Part shown: positions 17,667-26,841 of the stretch, in pieces | How the letters are laid out: each line of letters begins with the position of its first letter | Position numbering within the stretch: position 1 is the stretch's first letter | Source: Methylobacteriaceae bacterium | GTDB taxonomy: Bacteria; Pseudomonadota; Alphaproteobacteria; Rhizobiales; Beijerinckiaceae | NCBI GenBank assembly: GCA_020638135.1 | Contig: JACKJE010000020.1 | Location: 1 to 53,635 of the forward strand | DNA length: 53,635 bases | Direction of reading: 5' to 3' | The notes under the pieces: generated by a model | What the model saw: the letters and a program-made list of their open reading frames with translations, nothing else | What the model was told of the DNA's origin: nothing | Database searches by the model: none | Program-made: the position numbers and the translations under genes

Positions 17667-19367
17667 TCAGCGGAGAGCCGCGCGATCTACGATCGCCTTC
17701 AGCCCGGCATCGCCAAATTTCAGCGTGCCGTATTCGTGGGCCCATTCGCCGCCGAGCCGCGAGGCGCAGAATGCATCGGCCACTTCCGCCGTGGACTGAC
17801 GGATGAGCAAGCTGCCTTGAACGGCGACCGCGATGCGGCTCATCAGGCGGCGGGCGTGGGGTTCGAACATTTCCGCGCAATTCGCGACATCGGCCTTCAC
17901 CCCGTCTGCGAAAGCGTCGAAATGCCTGTCCGCGCCCTTCGCTTCGTTGATTTCGTTCATCAGAGCGTCGAGGGCGCCGTCAGTCTTCATGGCGCGCATG
18001 ACATCCAGCCCCATCACCGCCGAGGTCCCCTCCCAGATGCTGTTCAGCGGCGCTTCGCGATAGAGACGCGCGATGGGCTGTTCCTCGACGTAACCCATGC
18101 CGCCGTGGCACTCCAGCGCCTCCAGCGCGACCGAGCTGACACGGCGGCAGTTCCAGTATTTTCCGATCGGCACAAGAATGCGATTGAGATGCTGTTCCGC
18201 TTCGCTCATCTGCGCGTCGTCCACCGATTTCGCGACGCGCAGGCCCAGCAGCATCGCGGCCTCGGCCTCGATCGCCAGATCGGCGAGCGTGTTGCGCATC
18301 ATCGGCAGGTCACGGATCGTCCTGCCGAAGGCTTTGCGTTGCGACGTGTGATGAATGGCCAGATTGAGGGCCTGCCGCATCATCCCAGCCGCCGCAATCG
18401 CGAAATCCATCCGGATGTAGTGCGTCATGTTCTTGATGAAGGCGCGGATGCCGTGTCCGTCCTCGCCGATGCGATAGGCGATGGCGTTGTCGAACTCGAT
18501 CTCGGAGGAGGCGTTCGAACGGTTCCCCACTTTGTCCTTCAGCCGCTGCACCCGGATGCTGTTGCGCGTGCCATCAGGCAATGTGCGCGGCGCTACGAAC
18601 AGGGTCACGCCCGCCTCCGTCTGCGCCGTCAGCAGCACAATGTCCCCCATTGGGGCCGAACAGAAGTACTTGTGCCCGGTCAGCAGGTATTCGCGATCAT
18701 TGCCGGTCGGAACCGCACGGGACGAGTTGGCGCGAAGATCAGACCCGCCCTGCTTTTCGGTCATGGACATGGCGGTGGTGATTGCGGTCTTCTCGTTGCC
18801 CGGCAATGGGCGCGGGTCGTAGTCCCGCGCCAGGATCTTGTCCAGCCATGGATTGCCGGCGGCCGGGTCGCTGCGCAGAAGCGGCACGATGGCGTAAGAC
18901 ATCGTGCTCGGGCACATGACGCCGTTCTCGGTCTGGTTCCACATATAGGACAGGGCCGCGCGCGCCACTTGCGGGCGCTTTTCGTTGGTGGTCCAGGCCA
19001 GGCTATGGACTTCGCTCTTCCAGGCGGCCTCCATCAGTTCATGGTAGGCGGGATGGTATTCGACGAAGTCGATCCTCTGGCCGATCCTGTTATGCGTCTT
19101 CAGCACCGGCGTGTTTTCATTGGCGAGGCGAGCCAGGTCCCGCATCCGGGCGCTGCCCGTCACTGCGCCACAGACGCGTAGCTTTTCATCCGCCCAGCCC
19201 GCTCCATGCCGATGGATGGCCTCCTTGAGGATCCGGTCATCGTCATAGAGATTCTTCTCGGGAAGCTCGGACGGCATGTTTTCGATTTCGTGCGTGGCAT
19301 AGCCGCGCCCCACGTTGGGCCGCGGCAAAACGGACACATAGTCGTGGGTCTGGTCGTTTGCGTACAT
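17667..19367 (-). CDS. Acyl-CoA dehydrogenase, AidB-like
   Basis: 566 residues, the long AidB-type flavoenzyme class with an N-terminal extension before the acyl-CoA dehydrogenase fold. Visible signatures: MSMTEKQGGSDLRAN (FAD/substrate loop), KYFCSAPMGD, LECHGGMGYVEE, and NSIWEGTSAVMGLD with the catalytic Glu in WEGT. ATG 19367 has GAGGAG 7 bases upstream; the longer frame from 19424 reaches back almost to the TetR gene. It follows the TetR gene and precedes two crotonases, suggesting a beta-oxidation-like branch under that regulator. A role in alkylation damage like that of E. coli AidB is less likely in this context. Confidence 0.86.
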   Translation of the reverse strand: MYANDQTHDYVSVLPRPNVGRGYATHEIENMPSELPEKNLYDDDRILKEAIHRHGAGWADEKLRVCGAVTGSARMRDLARLANENTPVLKTHNRIGQRIDFVEYHPAYHELMEAAWKSEVHSLAWTTNEKRPQVARAALSYMWNQTENGVMCPSTMSYAIVPLLRSDPAAGNPWLDKILARDYDPRPLPGNEKTAITTAMSMTEKQGGSDLRANSSRAVPTGNDREYLLTGHKYFCSAPMGDIVLLTAQTEAGVTLFVAPRTLPDGTRNSIRVQRLKDKVGNRSNASSEIEFDNAIAYRIGEDGHGIRAFIKNMTHYIRMDFAIAAAGMMRQALNLAIHHTSQRKAFGRTIRDLPMMRNTLADLAIEAEAAMLLGLRVAKSVDDAQMSEAEQHLNRILVPIGKYWNCRRVSSVALEALECHGGMGYVEEQPIARLYREAPLNSIWEGTSAVMGLDVMRAMKTDGALDALMNEINEAKGADRHFDAFADGVKADVANCAEMFEPHARRLMSRIAVAVQGSLLIRQSTAEVADAFCASRLGGEWAHEYGTLKFGDAGLKAIVDRAALR

Positions 19368-19387
19368 TTGCGAGCTCCTCCCGATGG

Positions 19388-20008
19388 TCATGCGATTGAC
19401 GAAACGCCGACGGCGCGCCGGCAAAAATCGAGAATTTCGGCGCGAAGCTGCGCGCCGCTATCGGCAAGGGGCGCAGCATCCGGCGAAAGCGGAATGACCA
19501 GCGTCTCAGCCAGTAGCCCCAGCACACAGGCCGCCGAGATGCGCGGGTTCTGGGGGCGGAATTCACCGGTCTCGACCCCGCAGGCGATAATCTTTTCGAA
19601 CTCGTCGATGAACCACGCGTGCGCCTTCTGGCGGACGTTGTCGACTTCCGCAGCAACAGGCTCAGCTATGACGGCATAGGCCTTGATCCGGCCTCGCAGC
19701 GCCCTGCGCGCGAACGTGTCCACAGCCCGCAGGAAACGTTCGGAGGCGCTGCCGCTCGATGCCACGATCTTCGCTAGGATCGCCACTTCTTCTCCGGCGA
19801 TGGCCTCGAAAACGTCGATGTAGAGGTCGGTGATCTTGCCGAAATGCGTGTAGACGGACCCGACCGAGACACCCGCTTCGGCGGCGACTGCGTTCAGGCT
19901 GCAATTTTTCCAGCCACCAAGTTCGACCAGCGCGCGCGCCGTCCGCACGATCCGCTCGCGCGTCGCCTTTTGCTTGTTTTCAACGAATTCGGTCTTTCTG
20001 TACGCCAT
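19388..20008 (-). CDS. TetR-family transcriptional regulator
   Basis: 206 residues. The N-terminal helix-turn-helix spans about residues 15-65 (TRERIVRTARALVELGG, then AGVSVGSVYTHFG). The C-terminal ligand-binding domain ends SSIA. It is the first gene of the minus-strand set that continues with the acyl-CoA dehydrogenase 20 bases away. A palindrome lies five bases upstream of its start codon, so auto-repression is likely. The inducer may be a CoA ester of the pathway it heads (inference). Confidence 0.88.
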   Translation of the reverse strand: MAYRKTEFVENKQKATRERIVRTARALVELGGWKNCSLNAVAAEAGVSVGSVYTHFGKITDLYIDVFEAIAGEEVAILAKIVASSGSASERFLRAVDTFARRALRGRIKAYAVIAEPVAAEVDNVRQKAHAWFIDEFEKIIACGVETGEFRPQNPRISAACVLGLLAETLVIPLSPDAAPLADSGAQLRAEILDFCRRAVGVSSIA

Positions 20009-20012
20009 AAAT

Positions 20013-20026
20013 TGAGATCTATCTCA
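20013..20026. promoter_or_regulatory. Palindromic operator TGAGAT-CT-ATCTCA
   Basis: A perfect inverted repeat of 6-bp arms with a 2-base centre, immediately upstream of the TetR start in an AT-rich pocket (TTTTTACAAAAAAG follows). Size and place fit an autoregulatory TetR operator. Confidence 0.5.
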
Positions 20027-20275
20027 TTTTTACAAAAAAGCCCCGCGCTCGGATATCTGTCAAGACCGCGGCGTCGGAGTTTCTTGCCGGGCCTTGACGG
20101 GCACAGTCGTTCCCGGCGGTCGGAGTGGCACGCTACGGGTCAGATTTTCCATGAGCCCCTCGACGGCAGAGACGAGAGTCACGGGTGTCTGAGGGGCTGA
20201 CTCGGCGCTGCGGAAGTGTTCGAAAATCCACTGGCAAATGGCGCAACCGTCCTTCGGCCGACTTGCGGGCCGGCT

Positions 20276-20416
20276 CTAAGGCAAGCGGTTCATGGGGTTT
20301 TCGGCGACGACGAAGCGCTCATCGTTGACGGCGTTCTCGTGATGCACCGGGCAGGCCACGGGTCCCGGCAATTCGTGAAGAGTGGAAATGCGCGAGCGAT
20401 ACTCGTTGAAGTTCAT
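20276..20416 (-). CDS. Small hypothetical protein of 46 residues, coupled to the IclR gene
   Basis: Its ATG (20416-20414) overlaps the IclR stop codon as ATGA, so ribosomes could reinitiate directly. The product begins MNFNEYRSRISTLHELPG and contains CPVHHENAVNDERF; composition is ordinary and not Arg-rich like noise frames here. No family recognised. It may be the N-terminal remnant of a lost downstream gene. From 20027 to 20275 no other gene is seen; that stretch contains an inverted repeat AGCCCCTC / GAGGGGCT (20154-20161 and 20191-20198). Confidence 0.4.
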   Translation of the reverse strand: MNFNEYRSRISTLHELPGPVACPVHHENAVNDERFVVAENPMNRLP

Positions 20417-21402
20417 CCGGCCGATCTGGATTGGGCGCGTGTTCGCCCCCGTCCCCGCGAAGGTTCCGGCGCCTTTGTCGCGGCCTTCGGTTCGCTCGCG
20501 ACTGCCGGCGCGAGACACACGGGCTCTTCCTCGCCGGCGAGTTGGCGGATCATTGCGGCGAGCGCCTTGATCCGTGGCGCGATTTCGGTCTCCAGTTGGC
20601 CCGGGCGGAGCCGGAACGCCGGCACCGCGCAATTGAGCGCAAAGCAATCGTCGGTCGCCCGCGACCGGAACAAGGGCGCAGCTACGGCCGGAACAGTCGC
20701 CACCCAGTCGCCGTAGGAAAAGCAGAACCCCTGTTCGGCGCAGGATTTGCGACCCGCGAGATAGCGCTCGCCATAGGCCTCCCAGATGTCCGGGCCCTTG
20801 GAGCGAATGAGCGCGTCGAGCGCCGCCGCCTCGTCCGGCCGCAGCATGCTCGCCAGCGCGCGGCCGATCGCGCTGCGCATGATCGGCACGGCGCGCCCGA
20901 TGTCGGGCACCTGCCGGCCGACGTCGCTGGAGCGCGCCGTTTCCACATAGACGGACATGTCGTCGTCGAGCAGGCCGATCGACACCGTGCCGCGGACGCT
21001 GGCCGCCAGTTCCTGCATCAGCGGCCGGGTGGTCTGCCGGAACTCCAGGCTCGCCAGCAGTGGATAAGCCATGCGCACCGAGCGCGCGCCGAGCCGATAC
21101 TTGGACCGCGCCTCATCGTAACGCAGATAGCCGAGCTCGGCCAAAGTATGCGACAGGCGCGCGACCGTCGGACGCTTGAGGCCCGTGCGCGCGGCCAACT
21201 CCGTATTGCCGAGAAACGTCGAGCCGAGCTCGAACGCCTCGAGAACCGCCAGACCCTTCGCCAAAGTCGTCGCAAATCCAGCGTCCGTCGCGGATTCGTC
21301 TTCATCCGGCTCGCCGCCCGACTTTGAAACGCCTTGCCTGCCAGGTCCCTGCACAGCGTCATCCCATGCGCAAATCACGTCGATCGACAATATGTGACGC
21401 AT
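20413..21402 (-). CDS. IclR-family transcriptional regulator (paralogue of the one at 29443)
   Basis: 329 residues: winged helix-turn-helix (KGLAVLEAFELGS, then RPTVARLSHTLAELGYLRYD), followed by an IclR effector domain (TVSIGLLDDDMSVYVETARS, later GRALASMLRPDEA). Over the shared region it is strikingly similar to the IclR gene at 29443; by eye roughly three quarters of the N-terminal half is identical. It has a basic C-terminal tail absent from the paralogue. The start is uncertain: ATG 21402 lacks a good ribosome site and the first 40 residues are not conserved. It lies downstream of the acyl-CoA dehydrogenase on the same strand. Confidence 0.86.
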   Translation of the reverse strand: MRHILSIDVICAWDDAVQGPGRQGVSKSGGEPDEDESATDAGFATTLAKGLAVLEAFELGSTFLGNTELAARTGLKRPTVARLSHTLAELGYLRYDEARSKYRLGARSVRMAYPLLASLEFRQTTRPLMQELAASVRGTVSIGLLDDDMSVYVETARSSDVGRQVPDIGRAVPIMRSAIGRALASMLRPDEAAALDALIRSKGPDIWEAYGERYLAGRKSCAEQGFCFSYGDWVATVPAVAAPLFRSRATDDCFALNCAVPAFRLRPGQLETEIAPRIKALAAMIRQLAGEEEPVCLAPAVASEPKAATKAPEPSRGRGRTRAQSRSAG

Positions 21403-21480
21403 CGCCGGATGCCAGTCAAAAGCGCCGGGGTCGCGGCTGATGCGTCATAGAACGATTGCAAGCGCTGCCGCATCGCCGGC

Positions 21481-22722
21481 TCATGCGTGAGGCGTGAGAT
21501 AGGGCGAGGTTGCGATCGTCCAGTTCGGCGGCTGCTCCAATCTGTAGATCTGGCGCAGATGCGCCTCGTCCGGGCCATCTGCGATTCGCAGCATGCGCCC
21601 CCAGGCGAGCGCCTGATGGATCGGCGCATCGTCCGAGCCGCCCATGGCGCCGAACACCTGCAGCGCGCGGTCGGAGATCCGCTGCAGCATGGCGGGCACG
21701 GCGACCTTGATCATCGACACGTCGCGCCAGGCGCCATGGTGGCCGGCGTGATCGAGCGCCCAGGCGCAGCGATAGGCCAGAAGGCGCGCCTGCTCAAGCT
21801 CCACCCGCGATTCCGCGATCCAGCGCTGCACCGTGTCATATTCGTTGATCGTGCGTCCGAAGGCTTTGCGTTCAGCGGCGCGCGCCATCATCAGCTCGAT
21901 CAGCAGTTCGCACAGCCCGATCGAGCGCATGCAATGGTGCACGCGTGCGGGTCCCAGCCGCACCTGCGCGACCTTGAACCCGTCGCCTTCGGCGCCAAGC
22001 AGATTTTCCTGCGGTACGCGCACGTCGTCGAAATCGAGTTCGCCGATCGGCGCAATGTGATCGACGCATCCCATCCAGCGCAGGGGCCGCACGAGCCGAA
22101 CGCCCGGGGCGTCCATCGGCACGATGACGCAGGAATGGCGGCGCGTGCGCTCGGCTTCCGGATTGGTCACGCCGAGCACGATCAGGAATTTGCAGTTCGG
22201 GTGCGCGGCGCCGGTGATGAACCATTTGCGACCGCGGATGACATAGTCGGCGCCGTCGCGACGGATGGTCATCGCTATATTAGTTGCGTCCGACGAGGCG
22301 GCATCCGGCTCCGTCATCCCGAAGGCCGAGCGGATTTTGCCGGAGAGCGAGGGCGCGAGCCATGTTTTCTTCTGCCGCACGTTCGCGCAATTCTGAAGCG
22401 CGATCATGTTCGGCACGTCCGGCGCATGGCAGTTGAAGACTTCCGGAGCCCAAAACAGGCGGCCGAGAATTTCTGCGAGCGGGGCGTATTCGAGATTGGT
22501 GAGGCGCGTGCCCGGTTCGTCATCGCCGAGTTCGGGCAGGCCGAGATTCCACAGACCTTCCGCGCGCGCTTTTGCCTGAAGCGCCGGCATGAACGGCGCG
22601 GGCTCGTCGCGTTCGACAACGTGGCGCGTCCATTCCTGGTGTCGCGGCAGAACCTCGCGATTGAAGAAGGACAGCAGGCGATCGCGCCATTCCACTGCGC
22701 GTGGCGCAAGCTCGAAATCCAT
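21481..22722 (-). CDS. Acyl-CoA dehydrogenase (ACAD10/11-like)
   Basis: 413 residues with all acyl-CoA dehydrogenase domains. Landmarks: FGMTEPDAASSDATNI, GRKWFITGAAHPNCKF, AERKAFGRTINEYDTVQ, QVFGAMGGSDD and the C-terminal MLRIADGPDEAHLRQIYRLE. The DGPDE motif, rather than YEGT, places it near the ACAD10/11 branch, which handles longer or hydroxylated acyl-CoAs in other organisms. The start is ATG 22722. The SDR gene lies 45 bases upstream on the same strand. Confidence 0.9.
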   Translation of the reverse strand: MDFELAPRAVEWRDRLLSFFNREVLPRHQEWTRHVVERDEPAPFMPALQAKARAEGLWNLGLPELGDDEPGTRLTNLEYAPLAEILGRLFWAPEVFNCHAPDVPNMIALQNCANVRQKKTWLAPSLSGKIRSAFGMTEPDAASSDATNIAMTIRRDGADYVIRGRKWFITGAAHPNCKFLIVLGVTNPEAERTRRHSCVIVPMDAPGVRLVRPLRWMGCVDHIAPIGELDFDDVRVPQENLLGAEGDGFKVAQVRLGPARVHHCMRSIGLCELLIELMMARAAERKAFGRTINEYDTVQRWIAESRVELEQARLLAYRCAWALDHAGHHGAWRDVSMIKVAVPAMLQRISDRALQVFGAMGGSDDAPIHQALAWGRMLRIADGPDEAHLRQIYRLEQPPNWTIATSPYLTPHA

Positions 22723-22767
22723 CCTGGCGCTCCTCTTCTCTTCTGTTCTCTTCTCGCCGCGCCCCGC

Positions 22768-23583
22768 TCAATCCCCGTCGGCGAGCCGGCGGATCGCGCC
22801 CGCAGTCATACCACCGTCGATGACGAGCTCGGCGCCCGTCATATAACGCGATACGTCGGACACCAGATACACGACGCCGTTCGCAATATCCTGGGCGCTG
22901 CCGGCGTATCCGAGGGGAACTCCCGCTGCGGCGAGATTGTCGGCGATCGAGACGTTCTGGCGTTCGTCCATACTTATCGTCCCGAGCTTTTCCCAGATAG
23001 GAGTGTCGATGATTCCGGGATGAACGGTGTTTACCCGGACATTGTCCCGCACACTTGCGCATTCCATGGCCACGGCCTTGGCGAAAAGGCGGACGCCGCC
23101 CTTCGTTGCGCAATAGCCCGCCAGGTTCGACGAGCCCCTGAGTCCGGCGACAGAAGACATCAGCACGATGGAGCCGCCGTTTCCTGCGCGGCGCATCGCG
23201 CCGAGGCAGTGCTTTACGGAAAGAAACACGCCATCGAGATTGATGGCGTTCTGCCGTCGCCAGTCCGAAAGCGTCATGGTGGTGATTGATGGCGATGCGA
23301 CGCAAATGCCGGCGTTCGACACAAGTCCGTCCAGCCGGTCGAAGCGCGTTTCGATTTGGGAAACCACCTCCGTCCATCGGCTTTCGTCCGTCACGTCTTG
23401 AGGGAGGAAGGTCGCCTTTCCACCGCTCTGAACAATGGCGTTGGCGAGATCCGATCCAGCTCGCTCATCGATGTCGGTAGCGATGACCTGCGCGCCTTCC
23501 TTGCCGAGGGTCATGGCGCAGACGGCGCCGATCCCGGAAGCGGCCCCTGTCACCAGGACTACCTTGCCAGCCACGTGATTCAT
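22768..23583 (-). CDS. Short-chain dehydrogenase/reductase
   Basis: A 271-residue classical SDR that oxidises or reduces an alcohol/ketone with NAD(P). Cofactor motif TGAASGIG at 12-19, NAG at 90-92, catalytic Ser (143/144), Tyr157 and Lys161 in YCATK. Asp37 after the second strand (IATDID) suggests NAD preference. It is part of the minus-strand set BVMO, MBL hydrolase, SDR, acyl-CoA dehydrogenase, IclR. The most natural role is oxidising a secondary alcohol before or after the Baeyer-Villiger step (inference). Confidence 0.9.
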   Translation of the reverse strand: MNHVAGKVVLVTGAASGIGAVCAMTLGKEGAQVIATDIDERAGSDLANAIVQSGGKATFLPQDVTDESRWTEVVSQIETRFDRLDGLVSNAGICVASPSITTMTLSDWRRQNAINLDGVFLSVKHCLGAMRRAGNGGSIVLMSSVAGLRGSSNLAGYCATKGGVRLFAKAVAMECASVRDNVRVNTVHPGIIDTPIWEKLGTISMDERQNVSIADNLAAAGVPLGYAGSAQDIANGVVYLVSDVSRYMTGAELVIDGGMTAGAIRRLADGD

Positions 23584-23664
23584 TCGAAACCTCTTCTTTC
23601 CTCAGCTCAGGACTCGCTGACAAAGCTCGATCGAACTTGCAGAGACCAATCCGATGGACTTTCG

Positions 23665-24924
23665 TCAGAGAGTTCGTGGTCCGGTGCGCAACCGCCTGCT
23701 TTCCCCGAGAGCGTCCTGCGCTTCGTTCATCGCGTAGCGATAGACGCCTTGCGCCATCAGGTTTTCGGTACGGGCGACGCAGAATTCATAGACGTCGCGC
23801 TTGAATTCCTGCGCGGAGCGATCCGCCGGGGCGGCGCGGGACGCCCATTCCGCAAGATGCGCCGCCATCGTGGAATTGCCTTGTCCCAGAAGTTCGCGTC
23901 CCCGTCTGATCAGGGCGTCGACGCCGCCGGCGAGATGGGCGATTTCGGACGCCTGGTCGCCAGTCGCTGCGGGCAGAAGGTCTGCGGCGATTCCATTCCA
24001 CCACCCACCCCAGCGCCGCAGAAGGTTGCGCACGATGAACTGCGGATGATCGTACAATTCGAGCAGATAGGGGCGACGCGACAATTCCGGATCGGACGTC
24101 ACGGCTTCGATGATTTCACCATGAGATTGCCCGGCGTTCAGCCGTTCTAAAACCTGTTGGATAATGTGACGCAGATATTGAGCCGTTTCGGTCAGCACGC
24201 GTCGCACATTGTCTTCTCCGTGCACGGCGGGGCCGTGACCAGGAAAGAGCCATTTTGCGTCGAGGGCGGCCATTCGCTCCAGCGCGTCCGCCCATTCGAC
24301 GGGATAGCGCTGGACCTTCTGCGGATTTCCGCAGTTGGGCGCCCGCCAGATGATGAGGTCTCCGCAAAAAAGATATTTTTTCTGCGGCAACCAGACGTAG
24401 CAATGGTCGTCCGTCTCGCCCTTTTCGGCCTGATAGCGCACTTCGACGCCGCCGATCGTCTGGGCCAGCGAATCTCGGAAGGTGAGCGTCGGCCAGTCGA
24501 ACTGGTCGACGCCGAATCGAATGAGGTCGTCACCGAATTGGCGTTGATTGATGATCTCGTTGTAGCCCTGCGTCTGCCTGTATCTGTGAAAGCGCGCTGG
24601 CAGATTTTCCTGGGCGACGATGTGGGGCCGATCCCCGGCAGCGAGAAACGGTCCCAAGCCGAAAGCATGATCGAGATGGCCGTGCGTATACACGCATGTG
24701 TGCACGGGCAGGTCGCTCCAGAATCTGATCGCCGCATGAACGCGCGGCGCCGCGAGGCGTCGGCCAGGATCGATCAGCAGCAGGCCGGCCTCTGTTCTTA
24801 CGGCGTACGAATTCACGAATTCCGGATATATGAAGACGTCCGGCGCGATCTCTTGGGCAGGCCCGGTGAACCGCGGGGTCTCGTTCAACGGGTCAGTCGT
24901 CATCATTGCGGGTGCATCGGTCAC
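23665..24924 (-). CDS. Metallo-beta-lactamase-fold hydrolase with alkyl-sulfatase-like C-terminal domain
   Basis: 419 residues. The N-terminal MBL domain shows the metal motif THGHLDH at 80-86 and further ligands in KKYLFCGDLIIW and LFPGHGPAVHGED. The C-terminal half (YDHPQFIVRNLLRRWGGWWNG and following helices) resembles the dimerisation domain of SDS-hydrolase-type alkyl sulfatases. It probably hydrolyses an ester, lactone or sulfate ester. Next to a Baeyer-Villiger-type monooxygenase, ester or lactone cleavage is the attractive reading, but a sulfatase is equally possible from sequence. A strong inverted repeat lies 33 bases upstream. Confidence 0.82.
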   Translation of the reverse strand: MTDAPAMMTTDPLNETPRFTGPAQEIAPDVFIYPEFVNSYAVRTEAGLLLIDPGRRLAAPRVHAAIRFWSDLPVHTCVYTHGHLDHAFGLGPFLAAGDRPHIVAQENLPARFHRYRQTQGYNEIINQRQFGDDLIRFGVDQFDWPTLTFRDSLAQTIGGVEVRYQAEKGETDDHCYVWLPQKKYLFCGDLIIWRAPNCGNPQKVQRYPVEWADALERMAALDAKWLFPGHGPAVHGEDNVRRVLTETAQYLRHIIQQVLERLNAGQSHGEIIEAVTSDPELSRRPYLLELYDHPQFIVRNLLRRWGGWWNGIAADLLPAATGDQASEIAHLAGGVDALIRRGRELLGQGNSTMAAHLAEWASRAAPADRSAQEFKRDVYEFCVARTENLMAQGVYRYAMNEAQDALGESRRLRTGPRTL

Positions 24925-24956
24925 TGCCAGTTCTCCCTTGCTTCGGCGCTATCGGT

Positions 24957-24989
24957 TTGCGATCGCCCACGGGTCCGAAGCGATCGCAA
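24957..24989. promoter_or_regulatory. Inverted repeat TTGCGATCG ... CGATCGCAA
   Basis: Perfect 9-bp arms (24957-24965 and 24981-24989) separated by 15 bases, each containing GCGATCG, lying 33 bases upstream of the MBL hydrolase start. Possible operator or 5'-leader hairpin. The rest of the gap 24925-25220 shows no gene. Confidence 0.4.
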
Positions 24990-25220
24990 TCGAGCAGCGG
25001 GAATTGTCACTTTGCTCTTGGTGAAAGGCATATTGCGAAGCCCGCCCATTGCCTCGGAATTTCGCCCTTGCAGCATGGCCTCGGAGCCAGGCGGCAATTT
25101 TCCGGCGCCAGGGGATTGTCGGTCCGCCCTATTCGTCGTCGCCTTGCGCGGGCGACGTCGATCATTGCAGCGCTATCGAAATCGCTGGTGCGACTTCGAC
25201 GCGCGCACGGGAGCGCTGGC

Positions 25221-26738
25221 TCATGCGTATCTGAATGCGGGATCGTTGAAGTCGGTGAAGGGGATCTGGTCCTTTTCCGTCCAATAGTCCTGTGTGTGCT
25301 GCCACTCCGGCTTGTCGAGGCGCCTGGGCAGCAAGTGCATCGAGCGCTTCATGTAGCCGGGATTGAAGTTTTCGTCGTCGAGCCAGGGCAACTCGGGCAT
25401 GCCTTCGTCCTCCGGACGTAGCGCCACCGTCACCTTGTGCGCGCCCTTTGTCTTCATGTGCTTGAGCAGTGCGCAGACGAAATCGCCAACCATATCGGCG
25501 CGCAGCGTCCAGCTGGCGCGGAAATAGCCGAACACCCACGCCATGTTCGGCACGCCGGTGAACATCAGGCCGCGGTAGGTGATCGTCTTGGCGAAATCGA
25601 GCGGCTTCCCGTCGATCGTGAAGTCGATGTCGCCGAGTACGCTCAGGTTGAAGCCCGTCGCCGTCACGATGACGTCGGCCGAGAGCTCATTGCCGGATTT
25701 CAGCAATATGCCGCCATCCGTGAAGCGCTCGATCTCGTCGGTGACGACGCTTGCCTTGCCGGATGCGATACCTTTGAACATGTCGCCGTCGGGAATGAAG
25801 GCGATGCGCTGCTGCCAAGGCCGGTATCTCGGCGTGAAATGGGTCGCGATGTCGTAGTCCGGTCCGAGATAGGCGCGAACCGCGCCGAGCAATTCCTCCT
25901 TCACCTTCTCGGGTTCGTCGACGCAGCGCTGGGTGAAGGCTGCCTGATCGTAGAGCATTTTGCGGCGGACGATTTCGTGCACCCAGGTCTCGTCGACCTG
26001 CAACTGGCGCAGCGTCTCTGCAATGTCGATCGCATTGCGGCCGGGAATGAAATAGGTCGGCGAGCGCTGCAGCATGGTCACGTGCGCGCAATCGTCGGCG
26101 ATGTTCGGCACGAGCGTTGCGGCGGTGGCGCCGGAGCCGATCACGAGGACATTCTTGTCCTTGAGGTCGAGGTCGGCTGGCCAGGTCTGCGGATGGACGA
26201 TACGGCCATTGAACTTGTCCATGTCGGGCCAATCAGGCGTGTAGCCTTCCGAATGGCGATAATAGCCTTGGCACATCCACAGGAAATTGGTGGTGAAGTG
26301 CGCCTGCTCGCCGGTGTCGAGGCGCTCGGCGACGATCGTCCAGAGATTGTCGGCGCTCGACCAATCCGCGGTCATAATCTTGTGGCGGTAGCGAATGTGC
26401 GGCGCGATGTCGTTCTCCGCAATCACTTCGCCCACGTACCTGAGAATTTCCTCGGCCGTCGCGATCGGCTTGCCGACCCACGGTTTGAAGCGATAGCCGA
26501 ATGTGTGCAGGTCGCTGTCGGAGCGGATGCCCGGATATTTGTGTGTAAGCCACGTGCCGCCGAAATTTTCCTGTGTCTCGAGGATGACGTAACTCTGATC
26601 CGGGCACTGCTGTTGCAGATGGTACGCGCCGCCAATGCCGGAAATGCCGGCGCCGACGATCAGAACGTCGAAATGTTCGGGTCGCGGTCGCCGTGCAGGC
26701 GTGGCCTTCTGTCTTTCGAGCAATTCGTTCGACGTCAC
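25221..26738 (-). CDS. FAD-dependent Baeyer-Villiger-type monooxygenase (EthA-like)
   Basis: 505 residues. FAD Rossmann motif GAGISG at 29-34, conserved NFGGTW (58-63), the Baeyer-Villiger fingerprint FNGRIVHPQTWP at 176-187 and an NADPH Rossmann motif GSGATA at 201-206. The product likely inserts oxygen beside a ketone, giving an ester or lactone. Overall length and the ending (DYWTEKDQIPFTDF) resemble EthA-like enzymes, which accept long-chain or cyclic ketones. The start is GTG 26738 with GGGAGG 8 bases upstream. A palindrome overlapping a candidate -10 lies about 105 bases upstream. Confidence 0.9.
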   Translation of the reverse strand: MTSNELLERQKATPARRPRPEHFDVLIVGAGISGIGGAYHLQQQCPDQSYVILETQENFGGTWLTHKYPGIRSDSDLHTFGYRFKPWVGKPIATAEEILRYVGEVIAENDIAPHIRYRHKIMTADWSSADNLWTIVAERLDTGEQAHFTTNFLWMCQGYYRHSEGYTPDWPDMDKFNGRIVHPQTWPADLDLKDKNVLVIGSGATAATLVPNIADDCAHVTMLQRSPTYFIPGRNAIDIAETLRQLQVDETWVHEIVRRKMLYDQAAFTQRCVDEPEKVKEELLGAVRAYLGPDYDIATHFTPRYRPWQQRIAFIPDGDMFKGIASGKASVVTDEIERFTDGGILLKSGNELSADVIVTATGFNLSVLGDIDFTIDGKPLDFAKTITYRGLMFTGVPNMAWVFGYFRASWTLRADMVGDFVCALLKHMKTKGAHKVTVALRPEDEGMPELPWLDDENFNPGYMKRSMHLLPRRLDKPEWQHTQDYWTEKDQIPFTDFNDPAFRYA

Positions 26739-26841
26739 GCGTACGGCCTCCCTAGCAGGCTTCCTGACAAAATCAGGATAGCGAACAACTCCCGCACTTT
26801 CAAGAAAAAAGACGAATTAAATGACGAAAACATATATAAGT

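Noticed and set aside
21487..23289. 600-residue plus-strand frame
   Set aside because: Lies opposite the acyl-CoA dehydrogenase and SDR genes and shows no recognisable motifs.
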